DNA of 64,000 nt from OLB11 sp041392835 (GTDB lineage: Bacteria > Bacteroidota > Bacteroidia > Chitinophagales > Chitinophagaceae). The DNA lies in assembly GCA_041392835.1 (NCBI GenBank), contig JAWKLF010000004.1:143241-207240 (forward strand), written 5' to 3'. Below the pieces are notes generated by a model, which did not search any database, was not told where the DNA came from, and was given only the letters and a program-made list of their open reading frames with translations. Both the position numbers and the translations under genes were made by a program. This document shows, in pieces, positions 1 to 8,366 of this stretch (position 1 is the stretch's first letter; every line of letters starts with the position of its first letter).

Positions 1-533
1 GCTGGTAATCCTATATCACAAACCCAAATATTGAGTACACTTTGTGGAGTAACAGCATCGCTACCACCTGCACTGGTATGTTTTACATCATCGGCCATGT
101 TATCGCCAGTAAATTGATTAAACTCAAATACAAATGATGTTTTTGTTGTAGAAACACGCTTGATTTCTTTTACATAAAATTGAATTTTGGCAGGACCCAC
201 TATAGGAAAAAACTCAGAACGTAAACTAACAGTATCCGCATTTCTTCTACCATAACATCTATTGAGCATTTCTATTTGTGAAGTAACATAGTTGTCTGAT
301 AAATTTTCAGTACTATTTTTATACACAATATGTACTACCACTGGCACATAAACTATTGGCCCTCTTAGTTTTTTTGCTGACAATTCGCCCAACTTTTTTA
401 CTTGAGCGTAAAACCCAGGTTGTTGTATATCTAAATGTTGCAAATATTCATGCGAACCGCAAGGTTTAATAGTTTGAGCCGTAGCATTGAGTACAATAAA
501 AGCACTCGCGAGTATTGTTATTATTTTTTTCAT
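1..533 (-). CDS. M43-family secreted zinc metalloprotease, N-terminal part (cut by window edge)
   Basis: The reading frame opens at the ATG complementary to 531-533 and runs off the left edge, giving about 177 residues. The first ~20 residues form a signal peptide ending in NATAQ. Residues ~60-70 carry the IVYVPVVVHIVY strand and the visible end carries LNIWVCDIG. Both are typical of pappalysin-like (M43) proteases of Bacteroidota, which are often T9SS cargo. The HExxHxxGxxH zinc site would lie beyond the edge, so activity cannot be judged. The gene follows the small secreted gene at 555-1022 by 21 nt and is probably co-transcribed with it. Another M43 gene with a related small neighbour lies at 57458-58727. 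Confidence 0.8.
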   Translation of the reverse strand, partial: MKKIITILASAFIVLNATAQTIKPCGSHEYLQHLDIQQPGFYAQVKKLGELSAKKLRGPIVYVPVVVHIVYKNSTENLSDNYVTSQIEMLNRCYGRRNADTVSLRSEFFPIVGPAKIQFYVKEIKRVSTTKTSFVFEFNQFTGDNMADDVKHTSAGGSDAVTPQSVLNIWVCDIGLP

Positions 534-554
534 GATAGCTGTAAAAATATTGAA

Positions 555-1022
555 TTATCGGCATTTAATATGCTGTTTAATAAAAATTCTATCCACGTTA
601 GCAAATTTTTCCATTAACACATTATAAAACAATTGTATTTGTTCTTCTTCATTTGCCAAAAAGCAGTAATCCAACTCACCTTCTCTTCCCCAAGGTTTGG
701 ATTCAAAATGCAAAGTAGTATGGTTTTCTTTTTGATAATTAGCCAAAAAATCTTGAAATTGAGCCAAAGCCTCAGTATTGATACCAGCACCTCTACTGAT
801 AAATGAAACACGAATTTGTGCCAACTGTTTTTCATCTGTTTTAGTATCTTTCAAAAGTTGTGTTTGTTCATTTGGGGTTCGAGGTCTTACGAACACAGTA
901 CTATCTACTTGTGTCATTTCTGGTACTGACTTTGCTGCTTTCTTTTTTTTCTTTTTGGCCTGCACAGACAAGGCTAAAAAAAGTAAAAAGAAAAAACTCA
1001 GGAAATAAAATATCTTCTTCAT
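555..1022 (-). CDS. small secreted protein of unknown function, partner of M43 protease
   Basis: 155 residues with a signal peptide (residues 1-22, ending VQA), then a very lysine-rich stretch (KKKKKKAAK) and a C-terminal domain. The C-terminal ~85 residues (VSFISRGAGI ... KPWGREGELDYCF) clearly match those of the protein at 58753-59127 (VKFISKGQGI ... KKGREGESQYLF), so the two are paralogues. Both sit directly beside an M43 metalloprotease gene, here 21 nt upstream of it on the same strand. I do not recognise an enzyme motif. A role as partner, inhibitor or chaperone of the protease is only inferred from the repeated pairing. Confidence 0.7.
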   Translation of the reverse strand: MKKIFYFLSFFFLLFLALSVQAKKKKKKAAKSVPEMTQVDSTVFVRPRTPNEQTQLLKDTKTDEKQLAQIRVSFISRGAGINTEALAQFQDFLANYQKENHTTLHFESKPWGREGELDYCFLANEEEQIQLFYNVLMEKFANVDRIFIKQHIKCR

Positions 1023-1096
1023 ATTGTTAAAATTTTAAAACTTATATTTACTATGACTCATTCAAGTAAGCAAAGTAAAATTATGTATATTACCTT

Positions 1097-1104
1097 TACA
1101 TTTG
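1097..1104 (+). promoter_or_regulatory. -7 promoter element before ispH
   Basis: TACATTTG matches the Bacteroidota -7 consensus TAnnTTTG. It lies 64 nt before the ispH ATG. Confidence 0.45.
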
Positions 1105-1168
1105 ATTGATAAAGAACAATTTCATCTTAAAAAAGTGAATACCAGAAGCTTTATTTGAACAAAAACAT

Positions 1169-2392
1169 ATGAAATCATTTGATATCCCTGCTTTTTATAG
1201 AAGTCCACTTATAAGTGGCATAAAAGAAAAAAGGAAAAAAGAAGATAAATTAAAAAAGGACTTTACACCTACCGTATTAGATGTTGGAAATTTTGAAATC
1301 AAAATGGCAAGACATTTTGGTTTTTGTTATGGTGTAGAAAATGCCATCGAAATTGCATTTAGAACAGTGCAAGAAAATCCAAACAAACGCATTTTTTTGC
1401 TGAGCGAAATGATACACAACCCACAAGTCAATGCAGACCTCATGAGCTATGGAGTACAATTTATTATGAATACTAAAGGTGAGATGTATATAAACTGGGA
1501 AAATCTGAAGCAAGAAGATATAGTAATAATACCAGCATTTGGCACCACCTTGGAGACCGAAAATAAATTACGACAAATAGGTATTAATCCTCTAAAATAT
1601 AATACTACTTGCCCTTTTGTAGAAAAGGTTTGGAATCGAAGCCAGCAAATAGGAAACAAAGGTTATACAATAATTATACACGGCAAACCTCAACATGAAG
1701 AAACGCGTGCCACTTTTTCTCATACAAGCTCTCATAGCCCATCTATAGTAGTAAACGACATGCATGAAGCAAAAAAATTGGCTTTATATTTAACCCAACA
1801 AAAAGAAAAATCATCTTTTTATGAAGAGTTTAGAGGTCAGTACTCTACAAATTTTGATATAGAAAAAGATTTTGAACGCATAGGTGTAGTGAACCAAACT
1901 ACAATGTTGGCAAGCGATACACAAGAAATTGCTGACTATTTAAAAAATGAGCTTTATATACATTACAAATTAGATGATGCAAGCATTTCTACTCGATTTG
2001 CAGATACCAGAGATACCCTATGCTATGCTACCAACGATAATCAACAAGCTGTAAAAAGTTTATTGAATGAACAAGCTGACCTTGCACTAGTTGTAGGCGG
2101 ATTCAATAGTTCTAACACCTCTCACCTAGTAGAATTGTGCGAAAGCATATTACCTACCTTTTTTATAGAAAATGATAGCAATTTAATAGATAAAGACACT
2201 ATCAAACACTTTGATTTGAATACGCATCAAATTAAAATTTCTACGAATATTTTTCCTTTGAATAAAAAACCCAGTATTTTATTGACTGCAGGCGCATCAT
2301 GCCCCGATGCTGTGGTAGAAAATGTAATCAAAAAACTTATCCAATTATTTCAATCCAACGTAAGTATAGAAGATCTTCAAAATCAATTTTAA
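1169..2392 (+). CDS. ispH: 4-hydroxy-3-methylbut-2-enyl diphosphate reductase
   Basis: Last step of the MEP isoprenoid pathway: reductive dehydration of HMBPP to IPP and DMAPP by a [4Fe-4S] enzyme in the cytosol. Three family cysteines are visible: FGFCYGVENA (Cys53), NTTCPFVEKVW (around residue 148) and ASCPDAVVE near the C-terminus. At 407 residues it belongs to the long IspH type, with a ~45-residue N-terminal extension and internal insertions compared with the ~316-residue E. coli enzyme. The ATG at 1169 is the first in frame. It converges on cmk with 2 nt between stop codons. Confidence 0.93.
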   Translation: MKSFDIPAFYRSPLISGIKEKRKKEDKLKKDFTPTVLDVGNFEIKMARHFGFCYGVENAIEIAFRTVQENPNKRIFLLSEMIHNPQVNADLMSYGVQFIMNTKGEMYINWENLKQEDIVIIPAFGTTLETENKLRQIGINPLKYNTTCPFVEKVWNRSQQIGNKGYTIIIHGKPQHEETRATFSHTSSHSPSIVVNDMHEAKKLALYLTQQKEKSSFYEEFRGQYSTNFDIEKDFERIGVVNQTTMLASDTQEIADYLKNELYIHYKLDDASISTRFADTRDTLCYATNDNQQAVKSLLNEQADLALVVGGFNSSNTSHLVELCESILPTFFIENDSNLIDKDTIKHFDLNTHQIKISTNIFPLNKKPSILLTAGASCPDAVVENVIKKLIQLFQSNVSIEDLQNQF

Positions 2393-2394
2393 TA

Positions 2395-3057
2395 TTAGCT
2401 ATTAATCAATTGCATAGCCATATCATAAGCTATTTGCAATTGCTGACTCATAGTAAGTTGCGAATTGTCTAACACTACAGCATCATCGGCTTTGCGCAAT
2501 GGACTTATTTCGCGAGTGCTATCTATTAAATCTCGATGTCGCAAGTTGGCTTTCACTTCATCTACAGATATGTTAGCATTTTTTTGTTTCATTTCTTCGT
2601 ATCGTCTTGTAACTCGTATTGGTTCATCGGCACACAAGTATATTTTTAATTCTGCATTCGGAAAAACGGTAGTACCTATATCTCTACCATCCATAACAAG
2701 ACCTTTTTTCAGACCTAATTTTTGTTGCTGCTTTACAGCATTTTCTCGTACTGAAGATAAAGCAGCCACCTCACTCACAAAATTTGACACATCCATTTGC
2801 CTTATAGCTTGCTCAACTTGCTCACCATTTAAATAAATCTGATGATTTTCAAAATGTAAATGTATATCAGATAAGGCATGTTCTACATGTTCGCTTTTTG
2901 CAATATCTACATGATGCCGAAGAAAAAATAAAGTGATAGCTCTATACATAGCACCACTATCTATATACTCGTAATGCAACTTTTTAGCCAGTTGTTTTGC
3001 CAATGTGCTTTTCCCTGTAGAAGAAAATCCATCAATAGCAATTAAAATTTTTTTCAT
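2395..3057 (-). CDS. cmk: cytidylate kinase
   Basis: 220 residues. It phosphorylates CMP and dCMP with ATP in pyrimidine nucleotide recycling. The P-loop GFSSTGKST follows the start directly. YIDSGAMYRAIT, the VMDGRDIGTTVFP segment and the LRHRDLIDSTREISPL segment are standard CMP-kinase blocks. I chose the ATG at 3057 (MKKILIAIDG) because the 19 codons that could extend the frame upstream (to 3114) are basic and unlike the family. The gene is convergent with ispH. Confidence 0.93.
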   Translation of the reverse strand: MKKILIAIDGFSSTGKSTLAKQLAKKLHYEYIDSGAMYRAITLFFLRHHVDIAKSEHVEHALSDIHLHFENHQIYLNGEQVEQAIRQMDVSNFVSEVAALSSVRENAVKQQQKLGLKKGLVMDGRDIGTTVFPNAELKIYLCADEPIRVTRRYEEMKQKNANISVDEVKANLRHRDLIDSTREISPLRKADDAVVLDNSQLTMSQQLQIAYDMAMQLINS

Positions 3058-3206
3058 ATGGCAATTGAAACTAAACCTATTCTTTTTTTTTATAGAAGTA
3101 TTTCTATGGTGCAAATAAAAGACATAGATTGGAATAACAAAACATTACCTTTTATTAATAATATAAAAAACTGACTCTTAGGATAGTTATTACCAAGCAA
3201 TACAAG

Positions 3207-3214
3207 TATTTTTG
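3207..3214 (+). promoter_or_regulatory. -7 promoter element before the DoxX/redox gene
   Basis: TATTTTTG fits TAnnTTTG and ends 17 nt before the ATG at 3232. Confidence 0.55.
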
Positions 3215-3231
3215 TAGATAAAATATTTTTT

Positions 3232-4464
3232 ATGAAAGAAAACAAGTTTTTCACTATCATACTTCGCTTTATAAGCATATTTGTAGGCCTATTATTTATT
3301 TTCTCAGGCTTAATCAAAGCAAACGACCCATCTGGATTAGCCTATAAAATGGGCGAATTTTTTGAAGTATGGGCAAATAAAGAACATTTTTTGCCAAGCC
3401 TTATGCTTGCACTCAATAAGTACGCTATGGCTTTTTCTATCATGATGATTTCATTTGAAATTATTGCTGGTGTGGCATTAATTATTGGCTATCGTTTTAA
3501 ACTTTTTTCTTATCTCATTTTGGCACTTACTGTCTTCTTTACTTTCCTTACAGCCTATGCTCTTTTTAGTGGCAATATCAAAGAGTGCGGATGCTTTGGA
3601 GATTGTATTAAGCTTCAAGCCAATGAATCATTTATGAAAGATATTATATTATTAATACTGCTTCTATTATTAGTAATTTTTAGAAAAAAAATACATCAAG
3701 CATTTGGAAATGCACTTGCTACTGCCTTAATGATAATAAGTTTTGTGTTATCTATTGCTATACAATGGTATGCAATCAAACATTTGCCATTTAAAGATTG
3801 TTTAGCATATAAGAAAGGAAACAATTTACTTCAACAAATGACTCCTGATTCGTCTTATGTGCCAGCACAATACAAAACTATCTTGACGTATGAAAAAGAT
3901 GGCGTGAAAAAAGATTTTGATGACAAAAATTTCCCTTGGCAAGATTCTACTTGGAAATTTATAGATAGCAAAAGTAGTTTGGTAGCAGAAGCACAAAACG
4001 AGCCACCTATCAAAGATTTTGTTATAACTAATTATGATGGCAACGATGTTACACAACAGATTTTAAACTATCCCGGGCATGTTTTTATTCTATTTATAAA
4101 AGATATACATGAAGCCAAAACTGACAATATGAATGCTTTGAAAAAATTAGTTCAAGATGCAAAAGAAAAAAATATGCCTGTCATAGCAGTTAGTGCTTCT
4201 AATGATATAGAAACCAATGAATTCAAACAAAAACATCAACTTGATTTGTCATTCTTTATGATAGATGGAACTGTATGTAAAACAGCTATGCGAAGCAATC
4301 CAGGCCTTATGCTATTAAAAAATGGAACGGTGCTTGGCAAGTGGAGCTATGTTGATTATCCACAGCTTAATGTATTGTCTCTTTCTAATAAAGACAATCA
4401 GTTTCCATTATTTCCTACAGAAGAAGCGTTGGAATTAACAACACCTCAAGAAACAAACGAATAA
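3232..4464 (+). CDS. BT_3928-like DoxX/MauE membrane protein with thioredoxin-like domain
   Basis: 410 residues. Four or five membrane helices in the first ~180 residues resemble DoxX/MauE, including the cysteine motif KECGCFGDC after the third helix. The C-terminal half (about 260-390) is a thioredoxin-like fold without an obvious CxxC; the visible cysteine is in DGTVCKTAMRSNPG. The architecture matches the BT_3928 family, found widely in Bacteroidota and thought to handle periplasmic or membrane thiol redox. The substrate is unknown. It stands alone, with its own -7 element, and ends 44 nt before a transporter permease that has its own promoter. Confidence 0.8.
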   Translation: MKENKFFTIILRFISIFVGLLFIFSGLIKANDPSGLAYKMGEFFEVWANKEHFLPSLMLALNKYAMAFSIMMISFEIIAGVALIIGYRFKLFSYLILALTVFFTFLTAYALFSGNIKECGCFGDCIKLQANESFMKDIILLILLLLLVIFRKKIHQAFGNALATALMIISFVLSIAIQWYAIKHLPFKDCLAYKKGNNLLQQMTPDSSYVPAQYKTILTYEKDGVKKDFDDKNFPWQDSTWKFIDSKSSLVAEAQNEPPIKDFVITNYDGNDVTQQILNYPGHVFILFIKDIHEAKTDNMNALKKLVQDAKEKNMPVIAVSASNDIETNEFKQKHQLDLSFFMIDGTVCKTAMRSNPGLMLLKNGTVLGKWSYVDYPQLNVLSLSNKDNQFPLFPTEEALELTTPQETNE

Positions 4465-4475
4465 GTGTTTTTATA

Positions 4476-4483
4476 TACCTTTG
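4476..4483 (+). promoter_or_regulatory. -7 promoter element before the permease gene
   Basis: TACCTTTG is an exact TAnnTTTG match, 25 nt before the TTG start at 4509 and 11 nt after the previous stop codon. Confidence 0.6.
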
Positions 4484-4508
4484 TTGTTCATACAAATAAT
4501 ATTCTTTT

Positions 4509-5564
4509 TTGTTTTCATTTTTAATCAAAAAAATACTCAATAGTTTTGGGGTTCTACTAGGAGTCGTTAGTATCGTATTTTTTTTATTTTTTGTAATACT
4601 CCCTGCAGACCCTGCTAGACTAACTATGGGCCAACGCAGCGACGCTCAAACACTTGAAAATACAAGAAAAGAATTAAATCTTGACAAACCAGTGGCGCAG
4701 CAGTTTTTACTGTACTTAAATGATTTATCACCTATCTCTATACACCCTTCATATGATAGCATTCAGCAAAAATATCATTATCAGCCTTTAATTTCTTTTT
4801 CAGATAAGGCGCTTGTTATCAAAAAACCCTATTTGAGAAGATCATATCAGACCAAAAAGGAAGTAAGCGAAATGCTCGCTGATGGATTTCCAGGAACTTT
4901 TATTTTGGCTACTTTATCCATTTTAATTGCCTCCATTTTAGGTATTATTTTAGGTATTTTAGCAGCTGTAAAACAAAATACTTGGGTTGACACAACTACC
5001 CTTTTTGCAAGTGTTCTTGGCATATCGGCACCTTCTTTTTTTGCTGGCATTTTAATAGCTTATGTATTTGGGTTTTTACTTAGCGATCTTACACACCTAA
5101 GCATCATTTCTCCTATGTGGGATTTTGACCCGTATGAAGGCAAACGTTTGGTTTTAAAAAGCCTAATATTGCCTGTAGCTACATTGTCTATACGCCCTTT
5201 GGCCATCATCATGCAAATTACACGAAGCGCCATGCTCGATGTACTCAAACAAGACTATATAAGAACAGCTTTATCCAAAGGTTTATCGCAAAAAGCAATC
5301 TTATATAAACATGCCTTGCGCAATGCACTAAATCCAGTTATTACCTCCATTAGCGGCTGGTTTGCGGAGCTACTTGCTGGTTCTTTTTTTATTGAATATA
5401 TATTTGGCTGGAAAGGGATAGGCAAAATAACCGTAGATGCTCTTAATAAATTTGACTTTCCGGTAGTAATGGGTGCCGTTCTGTTTACTGCAGTTTTATT
5501 TATACTTGTCAATATTTTAGTAGATATTTTATACACCATCATAGACCCAAGAATAAAAAAATAA
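4509..5564 (+). CDS. ABC transporter permease, DppB/OppB type
   Basis: 351 residues. An N-terminal helix and a ~90-residue periplasmic loop are followed by the BPD_transp_1 core. The EAA-type loop DYIRTALSKGLSQ-AILYKHALRNALNPV, which contacts the ATPase, is clear at about 255-285. The family moves peptides or nickel as part of a five-protein complex. No second permease, ATPase or binding protein is near, so the substrate is unknown and partners must be elsewhere. The start is TTG: a stop codon at 4497 closes the frame just upstream and no ATG lies between. Confidence 0.88.
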   Translation: MFSFLIKKILNSFGVLLGVVSIVFFLFFVILPADPARLTMGQRSDAQTLENTRKELNLDKPVAQQFLLYLNDLSPISIHPSYDSIQQKYHYQPLISFSDKALVIKKPYLRRSYQTKKEVSEMLADGFPGTFILATLSILIASILGIILGILAAVKQNTWVDTTTLFASVLGISAPSFFAGILIAYVFGFLLSDLTHLSIISPMWDFDPYEGKRLVLKSLILPVATLSIRPLAIIMQITRSAMLDVLKQDYIRTALSKGLSQKAILYKHALRNALNPVITSISGWFAELLAGSFFIEYIFGWKGIGKITVDALNKFDFPVVMGAVLFTAVLFILVNILVDILYTIIDPRIKK

Positions 5565-5624
5565 TTTCTGCTACTTTTCCACCACATGTGTATTGGCAAA
5601 TAGTTTACTCTAAATGCTATCATG

Positions 5625-5632
5625 TACATTTG
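5625..5632 (+). promoter_or_regulatory. -7 promoter element abutting the helicase start
   Basis: TACATTTG ends only 5 nt before the ATG at 5638. Transcription would start at or next to the ATG, so the mRNA is probably leaderless. This also argues against the upstream in-frame codons beginning at 5614. Confidence 0.6.
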
Positions 5633-5637
5633 TAGTC

Positions 5638-7884
5638 ATGCATGATTATTTAAACCAGCTAAACGAAAACCAAAAAGAGGCCGTACTCTATACAGAAGGT
5701 CCATTAATGATAGTAGCTGGAGCAGGCTCTGGTAAAACAAAAGTATTAACCACACGAATAGCCCATTTAATTCAATTAGGTGTAGATTCTTTTCGCATAT
5801 TGGCTCTAACTTTTACAAACAAAGCAGCCAAAGAAATGAAGGAACGTATAGAACACATATTAGGTAACTCAGAAGCTCGAAACTTATATATAGGTACCTT
5901 TCACTCCGTATTTTCCAGAATACTTCGAGTAGAAGCTGAGCGATTAGGCTATCCAAATAATTTTACGATTTACGACACGGATGATGCTAAAAGTGTTTTA
6001 AAAACTATTATTAAAGAAAAAGGGCTTGATGAAAAACATTATAAAGCCAATTTAATTTACAATAGAATATCAGCTGCAAAAAATAAATTATATACCTATG
6101 CAGAGTATCAGCAAGACCCACAGGTACAACAAGAAGATGCCAGAGCTCAAAGACCTATGATAGGTGAATTGTTTGAAGCATATAGCAAACGATGTTTTAA
6201 AAATGGTGCTATGGATTTTGACGATTTATTAGTCAACACATACATATTGCTCACTAATTTTCCAGATGCACTTTCTAAATATCAACACAAATTTCGATAC
6301 GTTTTAATAGACGAGTATCAGGATACCAATTTGGCACAATATCATATTATCAAATTGTTGGGTGCTATGCACGAAAATATCTGTGTTGTAGGCGACGATG
6401 CCCAAAGCATTTACTCTTTTAGAGGAGCCAGCATGGAAAATATTTTTCAATTTCAAAAAGATTATGACGATGTAAAAATCATCAAGTTAGAACAAAACTA
6501 TCGTAGCACACAAAACATATTGAATGCTGCCAATGATTTGATAGCCAAAAATCAAAACCAAATAAAAAAAGAATTATGGAGCGATAAAGATCAGGGAGAT
6601 AAACTACGAATAGTAAGCACATTTACAGATAATGACGAAGGAAAATTTGTGGCAGATACTATTTTGGAAAACAAACTACGAAACCACTATCAAAACAAAG
6701 ACTTTGCAATTTTATATAGAACGAATGCCCAAAGTCGTTCCTTTGAAGAATCTTTACGAAGACTCAATCTTTCTTATATCATATATGGAGGTCTTTCCTT
6801 TTACCAGCGTAAAGAAATTAAAGATTATATAGCCTATCTACGCTGTTTGGTAAACCCGCAAGATGAAGAAAGTTTAAAAAGAATTATTAACTATCCTACA
6901 CGTGGCATAGGCCCTACTTCTATTAACAAGTTGGGTGTTGTAGCAGAAGAAAACGGAATTACACTATGGGAAACACTTAATAGAGCTGCGGAGTTTGGCT
7001 TAAAAGGAGCTACTTTACAAGCTATTGCTGATTTTACTACTATGATAAATTATTATCGTACACTTTTGGATAAAAAAAATGCATATGATGTAGCCCATGA
7101 AATTGGCAAGTCGAGCAATCTGATAAAGGAACTATATAATGATAAAAGCGTAGAAGGATTAGCACGTTATGAAAATATTCAAGAACTTTTAAACTCCATA
7201 AAAGAATATACCGAAACGCCTACAGAAGACGGCGAACTCATAGAAAGAAATTTGGGATCGTATTTGCAACAAATTACATTGCTTACAGATGCTGACAATG
7301 ACAAAACAAATAATGATGCAATAAAATTAATGACAATACATGCTGCCAAAGGATTAGAATTTCCTTGTGTTTTCTTAGTTGGCTTAGAAGAAAACATATT
7401 TCCAAGTAGCATGAGCTTATATGACAGAGATGATTTAGAAGAAGAAAGAAGACTTTTTTATGTAGCTATTACACGTGCCAAGGAAAAAGTATGGATAAGC
7501 TTTGCAAATAATCGTTATCGCTTTGGCAGTCTTATTCAAAACGAACCCAGTCGCTTTATTGATGAGTTGCCACCAGAACATTTAGATGTTTCCTTAGCAG
7601 AAAAAAGAAAACAATCTACAACTACAGTGTTTACAAACACAGCCTCTATAATACAAAAAAAGCCAAACACAATACATCCCAAGCATACGCCATCGGCCGA
7701 TTTTAAGGCTGATGACCCCAACCAGTTTGTACAAGGTATGAAAGTAGAACACGAACGATTTGGATTTGGCACCATAAAGACATTAGAAGGCCCTGTTGCC
7801 AACAAAATGGCAATTATTGATTTTGGAGCTTTAGGCTCAAAAAAAATCTTGCTCAATTATGCCAAGCTTAAAATTATGAAATGA
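5638..7884 (+). CDS. ATP-dependent 3'-5' DNA helicase, UvrD/PcrA/Rep family
   Basis: 748 residues from the ATG at 5638. SF1A motifs appear in order: Q motif LNENQKEAVLY, Walker A AGAGSGKT, Walker B DEYQDTN, motif III GDDAQSIYSFRGA, motif IV QNYRST, motif V MTIHAAKGLEF, motif VI VAITRAKE. The last ~50 residues (KVEHERFGFGTI) resemble the Tudor-like tail of PcrA that contacts RNA polymerase. Likely roles are nucleotide excision repair and removal of RecA or RNA polymerase from DNA. It overlaps recX by 4 nt (ATGA), so the two are translationally coupled. Confidence 0.93.
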   Translation: MHDYLNQLNENQKEAVLYTEGPLMIVAGAGSGKTKVLTTRIAHLIQLGVDSFRILALTFTNKAAKEMKERIEHILGNSEARNLYIGTFHSVFSRILRVEAERLGYPNNFTIYDTDDAKSVLKTIIKEKGLDEKHYKANLIYNRISAAKNKLYTYAEYQQDPQVQQEDARAQRPMIGELFEAYSKRCFKNGAMDFDDLLVNTYILLTNFPDALSKYQHKFRYVLIDEYQDTNLAQYHIIKLLGAMHENICVVGDDAQSIYSFRGASMENIFQFQKDYDDVKIIKLEQNYRSTQNILNAANDLIAKNQNQIKKELWSDKDQGDKLRIVSTFTDNDEGKFVADTILENKLRNHYQNKDFAILYRTNAQSRSFEESLRRLNLSYIIYGGLSFYQRKEIKDYIAYLRCLVNPQDEESLKRIINYPTRGIGPTSINKLGVVAEENGITLWETLNRAAEFGLKGATLQAIADFTTMINYYRTLLDKKNAYDVAHEIGKSSNLIKELYNDKSVEGLARYENIQELLNSIKEYTETPTEDGELIERNLGSYLQQITLLTDADNDKTNNDAIKLMTIHAAKGLEFPCVFLVGLEENIFPSSMSLYDRDDLEEERRLFYVAITRAKEKVWISFANNRYRFGSLIQNEPSRFIDELPPEHLDVSLAEKRKQSTTTVFTNTASIIQKKPNTIHPKHTPSADFKADDPNQFVQGMKVEHERFGFGTIKTLEGPVANKMAIIDFGALGSKKILLNYAKLKIMK

Positions 7885-8339
7885 TTTCAACTCAAGTTTT
7901 AACACAAATAAAATCGTATTGTGCCTATCAGGAGCGATGCCATGAAGATGTGAGAATAAAACTACTTTCTTTAAAAGTATATGGAAATGATTTAGAAGAA
8001 ATTATAGCATTGCTTATACAAGAAAATTTTCTTCATGAAGAACGATTTGCAAGAAGCTACGCCAGAGGAAAATTTTATTTAAAAAAATGGGGGAGAAAAA
8101 AAATTATTTTTCAACTTAAAGCAAAGAAAATTTCGCCTTATTGTATCCAAAAAGCTATGACCGAAATACATGAGGAAGACTATTGGAATACCTTACAAGG
8201 TTTGATAGAGAAAAAAAAGGCCGATTTAAAATCTGAAAAAAATAAATTTATACGAATCCAAAAAATCCAAAATTATCTTGTACAAAAAGGTTTTGAATAT
8301 GAATTAATCCAAGAGGCTTTGAAGCCATATTTTAAATAG
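7881..8339 (+). CDS. recX: RecX-type regulator of RecA
   Basis: 152 residues, the usual RecX length, with three helical repeats. The first begins at ~10 (YCAYQERCHEDVRIKL) and the second contains NFLHEERFARSYARGKF, the family signature. RecX proteins cap or destabilise RecA filaments. The ATG lies inside the helicase stop region (ATGA overlap). recA itself is not in the window. The pairing with a RecA-displacing helicase is functionally sensible. Confidence 0.88.
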   Translation: MISTQVLTQIKSYCAYQERCHEDVRIKLLSLKVYGNDLEEIIALLIQENFLHEERFARSYARGKFYLKKWGRKKIIFQLKAKKISPYCIQKAMTEIHEEDYWNTLQGLIEKKKADLKSEKNKFIRIQKIQNYLVQKGFEYELIQEALKPYFK

Positions 8340-8347
8340 TACCTTTG
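8340..8347 (+). promoter_or_regulatory. -7 promoter element before the amidase gene
   Basis: TACCTTTG is an exact consensus match that starts 1 nt after the recX stop codon and ends 19 nt before the ATG at 8367. Confidence 0.6.
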
Positions 8348-8366
8348 TGTATAAACTAAAGCCAAT

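Noticed and set aside
943..960. Poly-lysine run (A-rich on the coding strand) in the 555-1022 protein as a possible slippery frameshift site
   Set aside because: The frame continues normally into the conserved domain shared with the paralogue, so there is no sign of frameshifting.
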